Assembly: GCA_000404785.1 (NCBI GenBank)
Contig: ASNI01000006.1
Location: 5,462-69,461 of the forward strand
DNA: 64,000 bases
Direction of reading: 5' to 3'
From: Cloacimonetes bacterium SCGC AAA252-N17
Lineage (GTDB): Bacteria; Cloacimonadota; Cloacimonadia; JGIOTU-2
Positions 6,552-15,357 of this stretch are shown piece after piece (within the stretch, counting starts at the first letter, position 1; each line of letters starts with the position of its first letter). Both the position numbers and the translations under genes were made by a program. Under the pieces are notes generated by a model that was not told the origin of the DNA, did not search any database, and saw only the letters and a list, made by a program, of their open reading frames with translations.

Positions 6552-6764
6552 ATGCAAAAAATTACTTTAAATATTAAAGACGAATCAAAATTAGATATTT
6601 TTATACGGTTTCTTCGTGAAATAAGTTTCATTGAAATATCTAAAATAGAAAAATCAACAAACGATTTTGAAACAAAAAGTTTTAATTATTTGTTTGGTAT
6701 TTGGAAAAACCGCTCCATTTCATTATCCGATATTAGGGAAAAAGCTTGGGGAAGGAGTCTATAA
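6552..6764 (+). CDS. VapB-type antitoxin
   Basis: The start at ATG 6552 is set by a strong Shine-Dalgarno AAGGAG seven bases upstream; an ATG at 6531 would overlap it. The 70-residue product begins MQKITLNIKDESKLDIFIRF and ends GIWKNRSISLSDIREKAWGR. Short proteins with this G-x-W-K-x-R-x-I-S...R-x-x-A-W ending typically precede VapC genes and wrap the toxin. The stop codon abuts the vapC start at 6765 with no spacer. It should also bind its own promoter, but I could not identify an operator. Confidence 0.75.
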   Translation: MQKITLNIKDESKLDIFIRFLREISFIEISKIEKSTNDFETKSFNYLFGIWKNRSISLSDIREKAWGRSL

Positions 6765-7139
6765 ATGGTTTTATGTGATACCAATGTTATTATTGAATTC
6801 TTCAAAGGTAATAATAAAACACTTAAAGAACTTGAGCAAATTGGTTTTGATAATATAGTTATAAGTACAATTACTGTTATGGAATTATACTATGGGGCTT
6901 TAAATAAGAAAGAATTAAGTAAGATTAAAAAATGTATTCATTCTTTAAATGTTCATCAAATTGATTCCTATATCTCAGAAATTTCAGTTGAATTGATTGA
7001 AAAGTATTCTAAGAGTCATAACCTAATGATTCCAGATGCTATTATAGCTGCGACAGCAATTTCAATTAAAATGGACCTCTATACTTACAATCTCAAAGAT
7101 TTCTCTTTCATTAAAGAACTTAAGCTATATAATTTATAA
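6765..7139 (+). CDS. vapC: VapC-type PIN-domain ribonuclease toxin
   Basis: This 124-residue PIN-domain protein opens MVLCDTNVIIEFFKG, with the first catalytic aspartate at residue 5. The conserved glutamate lies in VMELYYGA (about residue 38-40), and the second aspartate in IPDAIIAATAI near residue 90. A further N/D pair in YTYNLKDF completes the acidic site. VapC toxins cleave tRNA or rRNA and are held inactive by VapB, encoded immediately before it. All acidic residues are present, so the toxin should be functional. Confidence 0.88.
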   Translation: MVLCDTNVIIEFFKGNNKTLKELEQIGFDNIVISTITVMELYYGALNKKELSKIKKCIHSLNVHQIDSYISEISVELIEKYSKSHNLMIPDAIIAATAISIKMDLYTYNLKDFSFIKELKLYNL

Positions 7140-7264
7140 GAGTTAACAAATTGAGGATGCAATTGAACCCATGGAAAATTCTAAAGATAAAAGGGAAGAC
7201 AAAAGATAAAAGAAAAAAGACGAAAGATTAAAAGCAGAAAGTAGAAATTGTAAAGCAGAAAGTT

Positions 7265-7302
7265 TACCCCGTGAAATCTTTTGTTACTATTTCACCGGGG
7301 TA
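7265..7302. repeat. Hairpin TACCCCGTGAAAT / ATTTCACCGGGGTA
   Basis: These inverted arms of about 13 bases are separated by a short CTTTTGTTACT loop. It is the GTGAAAT variant of the hairpin family that brackets genes in this island. The spacer 7140-7321 around it is otherwise purine-rich low-complexity sequence without a gene. Confidence 0.75.
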
Positions 7303-7321
7303 GAAAGCAGAAAGGTATAAT

Positions 7322-7437
7322 ATGATAGAAAAATTAGATATTGACGATCATATAAAGAATAATCCTTTATTATATAAATCATTTTTTTAGCATTAGAAAT
7401 TATCAAATTGTATAAATATTTAACTGAAGAAAAGCAT
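7322..7437 (+). pseudogene. Frameshifted N-terminal fragment of a four-helix-bundle gene
   Basis: ATG at 7322 opens MIEKLDIDDHIKNNPLLYKS and stops after FF at 7388-7390. In another frame from 7390 the text continues ALEIIKLYKYLTEEKHG. Together they give the first helix of an S23-type four-helix-bundle protein with a frame change in the middle. It breaks off where the intact paralogue at 7436 begins, so one copy seems to have been overwritten by another. Confidence 0.6.
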
Positions 7438-7837
7438 GGAATACAAGATTAAAGACGAAAGACAAAAGAGCAAAGAAAAGAAGATTAATCGTGATCTTTC
7501 AGAAAGACTTCTTAATTTCGTTGTAAAGACTATGCAATTTCTACGATCACTTCCACATAACAAAGAGTACGATGTCTTTAGGTATCAACTATCAAAATCA
7601 TCTTCGTCCATAGGCGCCAACTACGAGGAATCTCAAGCATGCACTGAAAATGAATTCAAGCAGCGAATAGCCATCTGTCTTCGTGAAGCTCGTGAAACAA
7701 ATTATTGGTACAGAGTAATTGATAAACTGGACATTGGTGATAGCGAACAAAGAAAATATTTATTACAAGAATCCTATGAATTAAAGTTAATATTTGGATC
7801 AATATACTCCAAATGCTACAAGAAGGCAAAAATATGA
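7436..7837 (+). CDS. Four-helix-bundle protein (S23/IVS-type)
   Basis: This 133-residue protein contains RDLSERLLNFVVKTMQFLRS, KSSSSIGANYEESQACTEN and CLREARETNYWYRVIDKLDI, the hallmarks of the S23 family. Members were first seen inside intervening sequences of 23S rRNA genes; the related Avd protein binds reverse transcriptase in diversity-generating retroelements. Here neither context is visible. The first 20 residues are lysine-rich and derive from low-complexity AAAGACAAAAG sequence. Its stop overlaps the start of the lipoprotein gene at 7834 (ATGA). The function is unknown. Confidence 0.8.
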   Translation: MEYKIKDERQKSKEKKINRDLSERLLNFVVKTMQFLRSLPHNKEYDVFRYQLSKSSSSIGANYEESQACTENEFKQRIAICLREARETNYWYRVIDKLDIGDSEQRKYLLQESYELKLIFGSIYSKCYKKAKI

Positions 7838-9375
7838 ATAATAAAATTTTAATCTTTATTCTTTGCTCTTTAATCTTTTTTACTATAACTTTCTGCTCAA
7901 ACACAGGACCTCAGACAGGAACATTATCCGGCACTATTAATTTAGAAGGTCAATCCGACCACTCCGGAATAATTATAGGCATTTACAAACTTGCCGAGTT
8001 AGATCCCGACATCGTCGAAGCTAATCAGAAATGGCCCCACATTGGCGTAATAATTAATCAGATGACTGAATTCGACCACCGCTTCGGCACATTAATTAAA
8101 ACCGGAGAAACCGATGCATCCGGTTACTTTGAAATTAAAGACATCCCAACGGGTGTTTATAATGTAGTTGCAATAAAAGACTCTTTCGGTTTTCGTTATA
8201 TTTACAATGTACAAATAAATGATGGAAATAATGAGCTTTCAGCAAAGAATAAAGACAAAAGATCAAAGATCAAAAGTGAAAATTCTACCGATGTCCTTAA
8301 TCTTTCTTCTTTAGTCTTTGATCTTAATAATCGCACTAGCGATTTAACTCTTTTTCCCGAAACAACAATCTCCTCCGACATCTCCACCCCAACTACCTTT
8401 CTCTCCCACCATCATTACATAATTGAACAAGACATTATAGTTGATGACGAACTCATCATACAACCCGGTGCAGTTGTACGTTTGAACGAAGGCAAAGAAA
8501 TAACCAGCTATGGTACCTTTAATGCAGTAGGAGAATATGAAAACTTCATCTGGTTTACCAAGAATGATGGATTTTCCGAAAACTTGAGTACAATAGAACC
8601 TGACTCAAATTATATTTGGGATAGAGTTACCCTAGAGCCATATTCACAAGCGCAGGTCCAATGGAGTAAATTCGATTGTGCGAATATTGGATTGTTAAAT
8701 CATGTGAATGGATTTGGGATTTCGGATTGTATTTTTAGTGCTAGTCAGTGTGGATTTAAAGCTGTGGATGTTGATTCGATGTTTTGTAGTAATTTGTTGT
8801 GTGAAGCGATTACAAATGAAACTGAAGGTGGGATTTATTTTGTAAATTGTAATTCAGGTAAAATTAATAATAACCTGTTAGTAAAAAACTCTACAGGTAT
8901 AAAAGTAAAGGATTTATCTAATCCCTTAATGAAGAATAATTACTTTACTCAAAATGAATTTGGTGCAGAATTATGGAGTAGTAATTCTTCTTTTATCAAT
9001 AATGAATTTTCATACAATTCTAACGGTTTAAGGATTTGTGGAACCACTTCTCCCACAATATATCTTAATAACATTCAATCGGATATCGGAATATATATAG
9101 GATTTAACGATACCTATCCAAACGCAAATCCTGAAATTAATTTTAACAATTTAATCAATTGCGGCTATACGATTTATGAAACGTTTTTTAATAGTAATGT
9201 TATAAATGCAGAGAATAACTATTTTGGCACTACTGATCCACTCATTATTGAAGAATTAATTCATGATAAAAATGATCTATCATCAACGGCACCATATTAT
9301 AACACTTATGGAATAATTAATTATATTCCATTTTTATTATCGGAATATCCAAATGCAGGAATACAGGATGAATAA
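7834..9375 (+). CDS. Lipoprotein with carboxypeptidase-like domain and right-handed beta-helix
   Basis: From ATG at 7834 the product is 513 residues. A hydrophobic signal (residues 3-20) ends in a lipobox TFCSN, predicting lipidation at the cysteine. Residues about 30-125 resemble a carboxypeptidase-regulatory/CNA-B-like sandwich (GTLSGTINLEGQ, then SGYFEIKDIPTGVYNVVA). Residues about 190-500 form parallel beta-helix repeats with runs of N and C, as in LENNYF/INNEF-type coils. Surface beta-helix proteins often bind or cleave polysaccharide, but no lyase active site is recognisable. Residues about 138-170 (NKDKRSKIKSENSTDVLNLS) come from an inverted low-complexity insert. A second gene's C-terminal tail survives at 9630-9797. 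Confidence 0.8.
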   Translation: MNNKILIFILCSLIFFTITFCSNTGPQTGTLSGTINLEGQSDHSGIIIGIYKLAELDPDIVEANQKWPHIGVIINQMTEFDHRFGTLIKTGETDASGYFEIKDIPTGVYNVVAIKDSFGFRYIYNVQINDGNNELSAKNKDKRSKIKSENSTDVLNLSSLVFDLNNRTSDLTLFPETTISSDISTPTTFLSHHHYIIEQDIIVDDELIIQPGAVVRLNEGKEITSYGTFNAVGEYENFIWFTKNDGFSENLSTIEPDSNYIWDRVTLEPYSQAQVQWSKFDCANIGLLNHVNGFGISDCIFSASQCGFKAVDVDSMFCSNLLCEAITNETEGGIYFVNCNSGKINNNLLVKNSTGIKVKDLSNPLMKNNYFTQNEFGAELWSSNSSFINNEFSYNSNGLRICGTTSPTIYLNNIQSDIGIYIGFNDTYPNANPEINFNNLINCGYTIYETFFNSNVINAENNYFGTTDPLIIEELIHDKNDLSSTAPYYNTYGIINYIPFLLSEYPNAGIQDE

Positions 9376-9378
9376 AAG

Positions 9379-9633
9379 AAGAAAGCATTAATAACAGGAC
9401 AGGATGGTTCATATCTTGCTGAATTATTATTGGACAAAGGATATGAAGTACATGGGATTATCCGTAGGGCATCAACTTTTAATACAGAAAGAATTGATCA
9501 TTTATTCAATAATCCTGAAATCCATGATAAAAAATTATTTTTACACTATGGCGATCTAACGGATTCCAGTAATTTAAACCGTATATTGGGAAAAGTTAAA
9601 CCCAATGAAATATACAATATTGGCTTCCAGCTG
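9379..9633 (+). pseudogene. Fragment of GDP-mannose 4,6-dehydratase gene
   Basis: In-frame translation from 9379 reads KKALITGQDGSYLAELLLDK and continues through HYGDLTDSSNLNRILGKVKP to EIYNIG. This is the N-terminal third of Gmd, close to the intact copy at 21632. The nucleotide-binding loop has lost three residues (ITGISGQDG in the intact gene, ITGQDG here), and the sequence stops before the catalytic Ser/Tyr/Lys region. There is no start codon in frame at the head. It is a relic. Confidence 0.85.
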
Positions 9634-9797
9634 TTGATGTATATGCTGAGAATAACTATTTTTATGCAAATGATGAAAATGAAATATCGGTTATTATATA
9701 TGACAAAAATGATGTTGTAAATAATCAGGAAAATATTGGACTAATATTTTATGATCCATGGGAAGACACTCAAATTGATAGCTGTGGAATTTATTAG
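9630..9797 (+). pseudogene. C-terminal remnant of a beta-helix lipoprotein
   Basis: From 9630 the frame reads AVDVYAENNYFYANDENEIS, then VIIYDKNDVVNNQENIGLIF and YDPWEDTQ, ending at TAG 9795-9797. It aligns with the end of the lipoprotein at 7834 (NAENNYFGTTDPLIIEELIH, then DKNDLSS). It is fused out of context to the gmd fragment and has no start. The segment records a lost paralogue. Confidence 0.75.
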
Positions 9798-9818
9798 TCA
9801 AAAATGAAATAATTTGAT

Positions 9819-11285
9819 ATGTTGAAAAAAAAAGAATATTCATTAACTTCACAAGCAGTATATGTGTTTTTAGGAAAGTTTATACAATTTCTTTTTCAAA
9901 TTATTGTGCCAGTAATATTAGTACGTTTATTCACAACAGAACAATATGGTCTATATCGGCAAGTAATTTTTATGTGTCTTTTAATTGTTCCGATATTAAG
10001 GTTTCATTTCACAAATAGTCTTTTTTATCTTTATCCAAATAAAAATAATCATGAAGAACAGAGTGAATTAATTTCACAAACTTTTTTTATTTTAATTTGT
10101 GTAGGTATATTTTTCTGCTTAATAGTTTTCATATTCCACAAATCTTTTATTTCATTAATTAATACTGAGAATTTTAATAAGATGGTTGTTCCTGCCGTAT
10201 TTCTTATTACTTTATATGTATTTTCTTCAATTGTTGAGAATATATTTATTATTGAAAAAAAATCTAAACTAGTAATAAGTTTTTTATCAATTGATACATT
10301 TATTAGAACATTATTTTTACTTGCATTTGTATTTTTTTATCGAACTATTTATGCGGCATTAATTGCATTAGTAATACATGGTGTATTGAAGTTTATTTTC
10401 CTTGTAATATATCTTCTACATTATTATAAGCTAAATATTTTTAAGATACATTTAGGGGGAGTGAAAGAACAGTTGAAGTATGTCATTCCAATGGGATTGA
10501 GTACTGTGATAGGTACAATCGGAAAAAATGTTGATAAAATTATATTGATTTATTTATTAACATCACAAGATTTTGCCTTATATTCTGTTGGTAACTTAAG
10601 TATTCCTTTTATAGCAATATTGTATTTGTCAGTTGGTAATGTAATACTACCACAAATTAGTAGATTTTCTAAAAAAAAAGAAAACAATAAAACAATTCAA
10701 TTATGGAAAAAAATGATAATAAAAAATGCTACTTTTACGATACCGACTTTGATTTTTTTCTTTGTTCAGGCAAATCATGTTTTTATTATTCTTTTTACTG
10801 AGAAGTATTTAGCAAGTGTTGGTGTTTTTCGGATATATATATTAGTTTTACTGATTCAAATGTTGGGTTATGGATATATACTAAGGGGGTATGGTAAAAC
10901 GAAAAGTGTTTTTTATGCAAATTTAATAAAAACATTGTTCAGTATTGTATTCGGATTTCTTTTTATCAAGTATTTTGGAATTATAGGCGCAGCTGTTACA
11001 TATGTCATTGCTTTTTCAATTAATGGTATATTTCAACTCTTTAGAACAAAATGTATGTTAAATATAAGTTGGTTAAACCTTTTGCCGTGGATGGATATTT
11101 TAAAATTATTTTTGGTTTCTCTACCACCAATTATACTGATAATATTAATTAATCAATGTAATTATTCGGATATTGTTTTAATTATTATAACTGGTATTGT
11201 ATATTTTTCTATTGTATTTATGGCATTTGTGAAATTGGGGTACTTAAATATTAGAAATATTAAAGATTTAGCTAAACTAAATTAG
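9819..11285 (+). CDS. wzx: Wzx-type O-antigen/polysaccharide flippase
   Basis: This 488-residue, highly hydrophobic protein has about 12-14 predicted membrane spans. Its N-terminus SQAVYVFLGKFIQFLFQIIV and the following V-R-L-F-T-x-E-Q-Y-G-L-Y motif are typical of the MOP-superfamily polysaccharide exporters. It should flip undecaprenyl-linked repeat units across the inner membrane for Wzy-dependent polymerisation. It is the first intact gene of the polysaccharide locus, and the glycosyltransferase at 11294 follows after eight bases. Confidence 0.88.
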   Translation: MLKKKEYSLTSQAVYVFLGKFIQFLFQIIVPVILVRLFTTEQYGLYRQVIFMCLLIVPILRFHFTNSLFYLYPNKNNHEEQSELISQTFFILICVGIFFCLIVFIFHKSFISLINTENFNKMVVPAVFLITLYVFSSIVENIFIIEKKSKLVISFLSIDTFIRTLFLLAFVFFYRTIYAALIALVIHGVLKFIFLVIYLLHYYKLNIFKIHLGGVKEQLKYVIPMGLSTVIGTIGKNVDKIILIYLLTSQDFALYSVGNLSIPFIAILYLSVGNVILPQISRFSKKKENNKTIQLWKKMIIKNATFTIPTLIFFFVQANHVFIILFTEKYLASVGVFRIYILVLLIQMLGYGYILRGYGKTKSVFYANLIKTLFSIVFGFLFIKYFGIIGAAVTYVIAFSINGIFQLFRTKCMLNISWLNLLPWMDILKLFLVSLPPIILIILINQCNYSDIVLIIITGIVYFSIVFMAFVKLGYLNIRNIKDLAKLN

Positions 11286-11293
11286 TTTAATAA

Positions 11294-12322
11294 ATGAAAA
11301 TATTAATTATTATATCAAACTTACCTCCTTCTGGGGGAGCAGAGAAAGTGGCTTGGGATCTGGCCGTTAATTTAAAATACAAGCATGAAGTTCATGTTAT
11401 CACATTTTGCAAAGAAAGTAAAACTGTTTATATTAATGAGGTCGCTGTACATTGTTTAAAACAAAGATCACATGCCCTTTGGTATTACATGACAATTGGC
11501 AGGAAACAAATTTTAGATATTGTAGACCAGATAAAACCGGACGTGATCAATGCACACATGCCTTCCATTATTGCATTTGTTCTGAGACATTATCCAGCAA
11601 AAAAGGTGTTAACACTTCATAATAGTGAATATAAATTTTATGTGAAGAGTTTGTCTCAAAAACTGGAACATAAATTTACCTTGAGAACGATTAATAGATT
11701 TGATCATGTAACCACTGTTTCTAGGCACATGCAGGCGTACTTCATTGAATTCTTAAAAAGAAATATCGAATTAATCACCAATGGAATTGATTTAAATTTA
11801 TTTAAACATAATGAAAAATGCCTTAGACAACGAAATACAATTTTGTATGTAGGCAGATTAGTTGAATTTAAAGGTGTGAAAATTATTTTTGAAATGGCGA
11901 CTAAACTTCAAAAATTCAATTTTGTTTTAATAGGCCAGGGTCCATTATATAAAAGTATTGATCTTCCAAATGTTTTTTTTGAAGGTAGAAAACAAGCCCA
12001 TGAGGTTGCTATATACTATAATGAATCTTTTCTTTCCATATTTCCAAGTATTTACGAGAATTTTCCACTAGTTGGTCTTGAAGCAATGGCTTGCGGTTCA
12101 ATAGTATTGGCAAATGACATAAAAGGATTTAGAGAATATATCGAAAATGGAGTTAACGGATTTTTAATTGATATGAAAAACCAAGATCAAGTTATCAAAA
12201 AAATTGAAGAAATTGAAAACTCAGATAATTTAGATTGCATAAAAGAGAATGCATTCGATACTGCAAGAAAATATTCTTGGGAAAAAATTAAAAACAGTTA
12301 TGTGGAATTGTATTCATCGTAA
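11294..12322 (+). CDS. GT4-family glycosyltransferase
   Basis: This 342-residue GT-B glycosyltransferase starts MKILIIISNLPPSGGAEKVA, with the glycine-rich N-terminal loop of GT4 enzymes. The C-terminal Rossmann domain begins near ILYVGRLVEFKGVKII (about residue 182). The donor-binding motif is SIFPSIYENFPLVGLEAMAC around residues 250-270, including the E-x7-E signature. It should act at the cytoplasmic face on lipid-linked glycan. Donor and acceptor cannot be read from the sequence. Confidence 0.88.
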   Translation: MKILIIISNLPPSGGAEKVAWDLAVNLKYKHEVHVITFCKESKTVYINEVAVHCLKQRSHALWYYMTIGRKQILDIVDQIKPDVINAHMPSIIAFVLRHYPAKKVLTLHNSEYKFYVKSLSQKLEHKFTLRTINRFDHVTTVSRHMQAYFIEFLKRNIELITNGIDLNLFKHNEKCLRQRNTILYVGRLVEFKGVKIIFEMATKLQKFNFVLIGQGPLYKSIDLPNVFFEGRKQAHEVAIYYNESFLSIFPSIYENFPLVGLEAMACGSIVLANDIKGFREYIENGVNGFLIDMKNQDQVIKKIEEIENSDNLDCIKENAFDTARKYSWEKIKNSYVELYSS

Positions 12323-12354
12323 GTAAAATATAAATATTGGGGCGATAGAATAAA

Positions 12355-13278
12355 ATGTTAGAAGAAACTATTTCGATTAATCAATTGAGAAAAAAATCAG
12401 TAGTCATGCTTTTTGATATAAAAAATTCTCTGGATAAATGGAATGTAACTTATTGGTTAGATTTTGGATCGTTGTTAGGAGCCTTTAGAAGTGGTAAATC
12501 TATGCCGTGGGACGGTGATTTTGACCTTAGTACATTGGACTTGGACATAAATAAGAAAGAAGGACTTTGGCAGGAATTAAAGAAAAAAGGTTATCTGCTA
12601 GATTTTTCTCATAGCAATATCAAAATAATAAAAAATGATTGGAGAATTGGACAATATCGACTTGATCTTCATAGATATCATACTAATGAAAAAGATGATG
12701 CTGAATATGAATATGGTCGTAAGTATGTAAGAAAAATCGATTTCTTTTTGAATAATTTTATCCAGGTTTTAGATTTCCTCATGGTCCCTAATATTAAATC
12801 AAAGATAAAATATCCTACTTTTGGTATTCTATGCAGGCTCTTGCTGCAGAATGGAGTTGACCCAAATGAACTTGAAACTTTAGAACCTTTTAAGGTTATA
12901 AAAGGAAAATTTAATAGTCATTATGATTTAGTCATCCAAACTTCTCAAGTAGAAATTTTTAGTTCACCTCTACAGAGATTAACTAAATCCAGCAAACTAT
13001 TTTATCATATTATTAAGATTTCACCTAATTTTTTAATAACAGGATTGTTCTCATTGCTAAATAATCATCTTCTCAGGTCTCCGAAAATTCCATCACGTAG
13101 AGTGTTCTTTCCTAAACGTTTTTATAATGCATTTACACCTATAGATTTTTTTGGTATGAAATTTAATGCTCCAAGTCCTACAGAAGAATATCTTGAAAGA
13201 ATTTATGGAAATAATTGGAAAACTCCATTAGTTACTAAAAATAAAAAATATTTAAATAGGATAACTTATAAAAAATGA
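12355..13278 (+). CDS. LicD-family phosphotransferase
   Basis: This 307-residue protein has the LicD/Fukutin signature YWLDFGSLLGAFRSGK, then MPWDGDFDLS near residues 35-60; the D-x-D cluster binds metal. LicD proteins transfer phosphocholine from CDP-choline, or other phospho-groups, to surface sugars. A LicC-like NTP transferase lies in the same locus at 17304, which favours a nucleotide-diphosphate alcohol donor. The third aspartate cluster is D-G-D-F-D rather than the usual D-D-D-I-D, a mild deviation. It overlaps the ATP-grasp gene by four bases. Confidence 0.8.
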   Translation: MLEETISINQLRKKSVVMLFDIKNSLDKWNVTYWLDFGSLLGAFRSGKSMPWDGDFDLSTLDLDINKKEGLWQELKKKGYLLDFSHSNIKIIKNDWRIGQYRLDLHRYHTNEKDDAEYEYGRKYVRKIDFFLNNFIQVLDFLMVPNIKSKIKYPTFGILCRLLLQNGVDPNELETLEPFKVIKGKFNSHYDLVIQTSQVEIFSSPLQRLTKSSKLFYHIIKISPNFLITGLFSLLNNHLLRSPKIPSRRVFFPKRFYNAFTPIDFFGMKFNAPSPTEEYLERIYGNNWKTPLVTKNKKYLNRITYKK

Positions 13279-14486
13279 ATACCACACCTTCAAATTACCA
13301 GGGAAAACTCGCAATTGTATGTATTCATGGCCTTGGAGAAAACGGCTTAAATACTGTCAGATCATTAGGAAGAGCAGGAATCCCCGTTGTGGTTATAGGT
13401 ATACAAGGAGAACTTAATCTTGCAAAATATAGCAAATACTGTTCACGATTTGAAGAAATAAATTCATTTGATAAGAAACAATTGCTTGATAAATTATTTC
13501 AACTTCGGGATGAATTGACATATAATCCAATTCTTTTTTTTGATAATGATTATATGCTGGCTCTATTAAATGATTCAGAAGAAGTATTGAAATCTAAATT
13601 CAAGCTTACACAAGGAATCAAAGATTTTTCATTTAAAGATTATCAAATGAAAATGGCTGATGAAGCTGACGTAAATGTGCCAAAAACCTGGAAACCGAAG
13701 AGTTGGAATGGCTTAATGGAAATGAAAATTCCCCTCAATATTAAGCTTATTGCCAAACCTTCACAAGACGAAGGCAAAAAACCTTTTAAAACAATAGTTG
13801 CTAGTAATTTAGAAAAACTAATTGATTTAATTAAAAAGAAAACAGAATCAATAGATAAAATTATTATTCAAGAATATATTGAAGGTAAACAAGACAGCAT
13901 ATGGGCTGTATTAGGTTACTATTCATCTGATATGCAATTTTCCCCAATTTTAACAGCTGTAAAATATTCAATGTGCCCTCCACAAGGTGGAGTTATGGCT
14001 ATTGGCAAAGTATTAGAGAATAACACTTTGACTGAAATTTCCAAGCGATATATAAGAAAATCTAATTATTTTGGTATTTTTGGTTTAGAATTTAAATACT
14101 CAATTTCTGATGGTAGTTATTATTTCATTGAAATGAGTCCTCGAACTGAAGGTTTTCACAATATTACAAAACTTATTGGTATTGATTTGCCGCTATGTGC
14201 TTATTGGGACTTAGTATTAAAAAAGAAACCATTTTACCAAAAGAGCAACAAATTGGGCATTTATTCTGGTTACTGGATAAATATTAGATATTTTGTGGAA
14301 TCATTAGTGATTCAAAAGAGTGTTTCTGATCTTAGCAAACTTTTTATTGCATTAGCATCAAAAAGCCAGTTTCAACACTTTGATATAAAGGATCTTAAAC
14401 CATTCTTTGTGGCATCACGATGGTATATCAATACTGCTTGGAAACATCGAATTAAAAAACTAATTATAGGTAAGATGAATGGCTAA
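13275..14486 (+). CDS. ATP-grasp ligase (carbamoyl-phosphate-synthase-like)
   Basis: This 403-residue protein starts with a Rossmann-like pre-ATP-grasp segment (KLAIVCIHGLGENGLNTVRS, then LGRAGIPVVVIG) and continues with ATP-grasp subdomains: KLIAKPSQDEGKKPFKTIV near residues 157-175, IIIQEYIEGKQDSIWAVLGY near 197-216, and FIEMSPRTEGFHNIT near 285-299, with metal-binding E and N/R residues. Such single-domain ligases in polysaccharide loci join an amino acid or other carboxylate to an amine. The next gene is a glutamate mutase fusion, so methylaspartate or glutamate is a plausible substrate. That link is inference. Confidence 0.75.
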   Translation: MNTTPSNYQGKLAIVCIHGLGENGLNTVRSLGRAGIPVVVIGIQGELNLAKYSKYCSRFEEINSFDKKQLLDKLFQLRDELTYNPILFFDNDYMLALLNDSEEVLKSKFKLTQGIKDFSFKDYQMKMADEADVNVPKTWKPKSWNGLMEMKIPLNIKLIAKPSQDEGKKPFKTIVASNLEKLIDLIKKKTESIDKIIIQEYIEGKQDSIWAVLGYYSSDMQFSPILTAVKYSMCPPQGGVMAIGKVLENNTLTEISKRYIRKSNYFGIFGLEFKYSISDGSYYFIEMSPRTEGFHNITKLIGIDLPLCAYWDLVLKKKPFYQKSNKLGIYSGYWINIRYFVESLVIQKSVSDLSKLFIALASKSQFQHFDIKDLKPFFVASRWYINTAWKHRIKKLIIGKMNG

Positions 14487-15357
14487 AGGTATAAACATTT
14501 TATTAGGTGGAATAGGAGATGATGCCCATTCAGTAGGAATTACACTTTTATCTTTAGGATTATCTGAAGCAGGATTTGAAGTAGACAATATAGGTATTCA
14601 AAATCCGATTAATGATTTTTTCAAATCAGAACAAGACGTCCAGATAATAATGATATCCAGCAAAAACGGACATAGTGAATTGTATTTAAATAATTATGGA
14701 AAAGAAATATATGAACACACACAAAGCAATAAAAAACAAATATGGTATATAGGTGGTCATTTATCAATATGTGAAAAAGATGATGTTATAATTAACAAAT
14801 ATAAGAGAATGGGTTTTACTAGAGTTTTTCCAAATTTCATTACAATGGAAAATATCATAGAATACCTGAAAAAAGATATATATTTAAAAAAAATAACTCC
14901 TGGTATAGTTAGAACTTCACAAGCTGAAGTGATTGAAGATGAAGGATTAGAAAGGGTCTCAGATTCAAAATGGCCAATTGAAAAATTAATTAAAATTAGA
15001 CCGAATGTTTTAAGAACTTGGAAAACAGGATTAGATATCGACTGGGGTATTATAAAAAAAGTTCACTCATTTCCAAATAAAAATCTCAATTTTGTTCAGA
15101 ACAATAGAGGTAAAACACCTTTACTTCAACCAAGAACAGGAGTGGCCAGCATCTCAAAACAAATAAGAAAATTAATTGATTTGCAATCTTTAGGAATTGA
15201 TGTTGCCTCAGTGCAACTTGATGCATCGACAAGAATTAAGAATTATAAGAAGGCTGAGGAAGGTGTACAGATAAGCGAATATAGGAAAAAATCATTTTTA
15301 AATGGTTTTCCAGTTCCAATATATGGTCAGGAAGGTGTAAAAAAAATTGTTGATTAA
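14479..15357 (+). CDS. Glutamate (methylaspartate) mutase, S domain plus start of E domain; ends at a premature TAA
   Basis: This frame codes for 292 residues. Residues 1-140 are a B12-binding domain like the S subunit (GIGDDAHSVGITLLSLGLSE), but at the position of the D-x-H-x-x-G cobalt ligand it reads GDDAHSVG, which fits. From about residue 215 the text is the start of the catalytic E subunit: RTGVASISKQIRKLIDLQSL, SVQLDASTRIKNYKKAEEGV and NGFPVPIYGQEGVKKIVD. A TAA at 15355 then stops it, although homology continues in the same frame to 16404. The normal enzyme interconverts glutamate and 3-methylaspartate. It overlaps the ATP-grasp gene by eight bases. Confidence 0.82.
   Translation: MAKGINILLGGIGDDAHSVGITLLSLGLSEAGFEVDNIGIQNPINDFFKSEQDVQIIMISSKNGHSELYLNNYGKEIYEHTQSNKKQIWYIGGHLSICEKDDVIINKYKRMGFTRVFPNFITMENIIEYLKKDIYLKKITPGIVRTSQAEVIEDEGLERVSDSKWPIEKLIKIRPNVLRTWKTGLDIDWGIIKKVHSFPNKNLNFVQNNRGKTPLLQPRTGVASISKQIRKLIDLQSLGIDVASVQLDASTRIKNYKKAEEGVQISEYRKKSFLNGFPVPIYGQEGVKKIVD
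15355..15357 (+). other. In-frame TAA interrupting a fused mutase gene
   Basis: The codons on both sides (KKIVD before, LKIPFQIRGGAPDHRLTYEI after) form one continuous E-subunit sequence in a single frame. Only this codon breaks it. One base change from TCA or CAA would restore sense. It is either a recent nonsense mutation, a strain-specific phase state, an assembly error or, least likely, readthrough. Confidence 0.85.

Noticed and set aside
7436..9375. Diversity-generating retroelement (four-helix Avd-like gene next to a surface lipoprotein)
   Set aside because: There is no reverse transcriptase, no template repeat and no C-type lectin-like variable end; the lipoprotein is a beta-helix.
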